The position numbers and the translations under genes were made by a program. Shown here in pieces: positions 29,751 through 30,806 of a DNA stretch of 30,806 nt. Source of the DNA: an uncultured Actinomycetes bacterium (GTDB lineage: Bacteria > Actinomycetota > Acidimicrobiia > Acidimicrobiales > Acidimicrobilacustridaceae); the NCBI GenBank assembly GCA_945957335.1, contig CAMFLJ010000004.1:1-30806 (forward strand). Direction: 5' to 3'. The notes beneath the pieces are model-generated. The model did no database searches. It was given only the letters and a program-made list of their open reading frames with translations, and had not been told where the DNA came from. How positions within the stretch are numbered: the first letter of the stretch is position 1; each line of letters opens with the position of its first letter.

Positions 29751-30698
29751 ATGGACGCGACGCCCGACGGCACCTCCCTGCTGGCCCCCGAGCTCGAGCC
29801 GATGCTCGGTGTCTTCTCGCTGCCCGACATCGACCGCATGGAGGTGCTCGAGGGCCTGCGCTCCGGTGCCATGGGCGCCTTCGAGCCGCTCGGCACGACC
29901 GACGCGGTCGAGCGCACCGACCACGTGGTGCCGGGGGAGCATCCGGTGCCCGTCCGGGTGCACCGGCCCAGGGGCGTCGAGGGGCCGCTGCCGTGCGTCA
30001 TCGCCATCCACGGCGGCGGGATGATCATGGGCACCCACACCATGGACGACTCGACCTTCGAGGCGTGGTGCCCGCAGCTCGGCGTGATGGGTGTGTCGGT
30101 CGAGTACCGCCTCGCCCCCGAGCACCCCTACCCGGCGCCCCTCGATGACTGCGAGCGCGCCCTGCTGTGGGCCGTCGAGCACGCCGACGAGCTCGGCATC
30201 GACCTCGACCGCCTCGGCGTCTACGGCGTCAGCGCGGGCGCCGGCCTGGCCGCTGGGCTCGCGGTGCGGGTGCGCGACGACGGTGGGCCGCGGCTGGCGT
30301 TCCAGCTGCTCGACACGCCGATGCTCGACGACCGCCAGATCACCCCGTCGAGCACCACCGACGGGCTGATCGTGTGGTCGAAGGCCTCCAACACCTTCGG
30401 CTGGCGCTCCTACCTCGGCGACCTCTACGGCGGCGACGTGCCGGCCGAGGCGGCGCCGGCGCGCACCGCCGACGTGGCCGGGCTGCCGGCCACCTACATC
30501 GGGGTCGGCACGGCCGACGGCTTCCGTGACGAGGCCATCGGCTACGCCCAGCGGCTGGCCCAGGCCGGTGTGCCGGTCGAGCTGCACGTGTACCCCGGCA
30601 TGCCCCACGGCTTCCAGGCCTTCACCATGCTCGACGTCGTGCAGAACGCCGGCCGCGACCGCACCGACTGGTTGCGGCGGGTCACGGCCGGCGGCTGA
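29751..30698 (+). CDS. Alpha/beta hydrolase, hormone-sensitive lipase family (esterase)
   Basis: 315 residues. The oxyanion motif HGGG is at 87-90, VEYRLAPEHPYPAPLDD at 117-133, and the nucleophile Ser161 lies in GVSAGAG. Asp256 (GTADGF) and His286 (MPHGF) complete the triad. This is the HSL/AadA type of carboxylesterase, acting on short to medium acyl esters. There is no signal peptide, so it is cytoplasmic. ATG 29751 lacks a Shine-Dalgarno, and CAGGAT lies 6 bases upstream. It is divergent from the second amidohydrolase; an amidase plus esterase pair could degrade a common class of compounds, by inference. Confidence 0.93.
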   Translation: MDATPDGTSLLAPELEPMLGVFSLPDIDRMEVLEGLRSGAMGAFEPLGTTDAVERTDHVVPGEHPVPVRVHRPRGVEGPLPCVIAIHGGGMIMGTHTMDDSTFEAWCPQLGVMGVSVEYRLAPEHPYPAPLDDCERALLWAVEHADELGIDLDRLGVYGVSAGAGLAAGLAVRVRDDGGPRLAFQLLDTPMLDDRQITPSSTTDGLIVWSKASNTFGWRSYLGDLYGGDVPAEAAPARTADVAGLPATYIGVGTADGFRDEAIGYAQRLAQAGVPVELHVYPGMPHGFQAFTMLDVVQNAGRDRTDWLRRVTAGG

Positions 30699-30707
30699 GG
30701 CCGAGGC

Positions 30708-30806
30708 TCAGGCGGCGGCGGGCGCCAGCGCGGCGACGGCCCGCTCGACGGCGTCGCCGAGGCTGCCCGTCGGCCGGCCGATCAGGCGGGAGAGGTCACC
30801 GGCTGT
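30708..30806 (-). CDS. C-terminal end of an NmrA-like NAD(P)-binding protein (truncated by window edge)
   Basis: The last 32 codons of a minus-strand gene ending at TGA (30708-30710). The tail GDLSRLIGRPTGSLGDAVERAV closely resembles the C-termini of NmrA-like/QorB-type NAD(P)H-binding SDR proteins, where SxLIGRPTxxLxxAV is common. It is 9 bases from the esterase stop and convergent with it. Most of the gene lies outside the window, so only the family is suggested. Confidence 0.65.
   Translation of the reverse strand, partial: TAGDLSRLIGRPTGSLGDAVERAVAALAPAAA

Noticed and set aside
28021..30024. 667-codon plus-strand open frame opposite the second amidohydrolase
   Set aside because: Antisense shadow; runs through the divergent intergenic region into the esterase in a wrong frame.

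Overview
The window is about 31 kb of very GC-rich DNA (roughly 70% G+C, strong G/C bias at codon position 3). It is densely packed with genes on both strands and has no intergenic gap over about 130 bases. Gene content points to a high-GC actinobacterium, and my inference is class Acidimicrobiia (Iamia/Ilumatobacter-like). The supporting content is a monomeric isocitrate dehydrogenase, a F420/FMN split-barrel protein, DUF2510/DUF4333 architecture, an MmyB-type XRE regulator, several acyl-CoA and SDR genes, PAPS-type sulfotransferases and a UGSC-family protein. I saw no tRNA, rRNA, CRISPR array, insertion sequence or phage gene.

Layout. 1-3109 (+): 3' part of monomeric NADP isocitrate dehydrogenase, then a DECR2-like 2,4-dienoyl-CoA reductase and an enoyl-CoA hydratase, a plausible unsaturated-acyl-CoA oxidation pair. 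3114-8374 (-): a serine beta-lactamase-like lipoprotein, an Ada DNA-repair protein, a DUF2510/DUF4333 membrane protein, an SMP-30 lactonase and a zinc alcohol dehydrogenase. 8477-11986 (+): a tightly coupled three-gene cassette (a cysteine version of the UGSC selenoprotein family, a 329-residue companion, and an 80-residue Nfu-like CxxC protein), followed by a D-aminoacylase-type amidohydrolase. 12053-13905 (+): a TetR regulator with a putative operator, and a quinone-oxidoreductase-like MDR. 13995-15218 (-): a sulfotransferase. 15326-16186 (+): a fructosamine-kinase-like protein. 16206-17568: a divergent NAD epimerase and MarR regulator sharing a palindrome. 17597-20475 (-): VOC, DUF952, SDR, a small unknown and an HD-domain protein. 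20558-23968 (+): TetR, a second sulfotransferase, and an orphan ABC-type substrate-binding lipoprotein. 23991-25540: a divergent XRE regulator and YceI protein. 25592-29631 (-): split-barrel protein, membrane protein, fasciclin and a second amidohydrolase. 29751-30698 (+): an HSL-family esterase. The right edge holds the C-terminus of an NmrA-like protein (-).

The region reads as catabolic and detoxifying metabolism (acyl-CoA, lactone, alcohol, amide and ester chemistry, sulfo-transfer) with local one-component regulators, each next to its probable target.

The best candidate for an undescribed system is the coupled cassette at 8477-10241. All three proteins carry conserved-looking cysteines, two of them as CxxC, and two joins are 4-base stop/start overlaps. 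Two genome-style signals also recur. Many genes lack a Shine-Dalgarno sequence but carry a -10-like hexamer 6-8 bases before the start codon, which suggests leaderless transcripts. Six genes begin with the identical octamer ATGGGGGA.
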